Source: Pseudomonadota bacterium | GTDB taxonomy: Bacteria; Pseudomonadota; Alphaproteobacteria; Rhizobiales; Rhizobiaceae | Assembly (NCBI GenBank): GCA_023444445.1 | Contig: JAEXMK010000072.1 | Span: forward strand, 1 to 16,879 | DNA: 16,879 bases | Direction of reading: 5' to 3' | Part shown: positions 16,834-16,879 of the stretch, piece after piece | Layout of the letters: each line of letters begins with the position of its first letter | How positions within the stretch are numbered: position 1 is the stretch's first letter | Notes under the pieces: generated by a model | Told to the model about the DNA's origin: nothing | The model's input: the letters and a program-made list of their open reading frames with translations, nothing else | The model's database searches: none | Program-made: the position numbers and the translations under genes

Positions 16834-16879
16834 ATGACGGAAAAAAGCGCTACAGTGACACTTGGCGAAAAGCAGGTGG
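16834..16879 (+). CDS. gltA: Citrate synthase, 5' end only
   Basis: Only the first 15 codons are inside the window. They read MTEKSATVTLGEKQV, which matches the N-terminus I know for rhizobial type II citrate synthases (MTDKSA-type starts). A strong GGAGG lies 6 bases ahead of the ATG. The enzyme condenses acetyl-CoA with oxaloacetate, so it would use the product of the pyruvate dehydrogenase genes at the other end of the window. Everything beyond the start is cut off, so the call rests on the start and the strong ribosome site. Confidence 0.75.
   Translation, partial: MTEKSATVTLGEKQV

Overview
The window looks like chromosomal DNA of a member of the Rhizobiaceae, most probably Agrobacterium or a close Rhizobium relative. 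I infer this from GC-rich coding sequence, the pyruvate dehydrogenase order pdhA-pdhB-pdhC with a lipoyl domain fused to the E1-beta subunit, an alphaproteobacterial SOS box (GAAC-N7-GAAC) in front of lexA, the kdsA-eno pair, and the close protein matches I recall for this group. No database search was possible.

Layout. (1) Positions 1-8104, all on the minus strand and read right to left: pdhA, pdhB and pdhC (E1-alpha, lipoyl-E1-beta, E2), a small four-helix membrane protein, an SGNH/GDSL arylesterase-like hydrolase, lpd (E3), a GlsB/YeaQ-type small membrane protein, and lipA (lipoyl synthase). The gaps between pdhA, pdhB, pdhC, the membrane gene and the hydrolase gene are 17, 14, 12 and -4 bases, so this half reads as one transcription unit. 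LipA makes the lipoyl groups that PdhB, PdhC and similar complexes carry, Lpd re-oxidises them, and E1/E2 turn pyruvate into acetyl-CoA. The last 191 bases at the left edge hold no gene I can name. (2) Positions 8258-12053, also minus strand: a VOC/glyoxalase-like gene overlapping kdsA, then eno, then (after a hairpin-rich repeat and a strong terminator) ftsB, the divisome septum-formation protein. (3) Positions 12267-14065, plus strand: lexA with its own SOS operator and a terminator, then a 398-base gap, then a glutathione S-transferase. (4) Positions 14097-16631, minus strand: a ComEC-family DNA-uptake channel whose C-terminal domain lacks the usual metal motif. It is divergent from gltA (citrate synthase), of which only the first 15 codons are inside the window.

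The genes fit a central-metabolism theme: enolase, then pyruvate dehydrogenase with its E3 and lipoate supply, then citrate synthase at the other edge, with envelope (kdsA), division (ftsB) and SOS (lexA) functions between.

Most of the window is ordinary core genome. The points most worth a second look are the low-GC membrane gene coupled to the hydrolase inside the pdh operon, two dyad elements upstream of pdhA, the RIME-like mosaic between eno and ftsB, the near-identical lipoyl coding segments in pdhB and pdhC, and the ComEC tail. I found no convincing evidence for a wholly new system.
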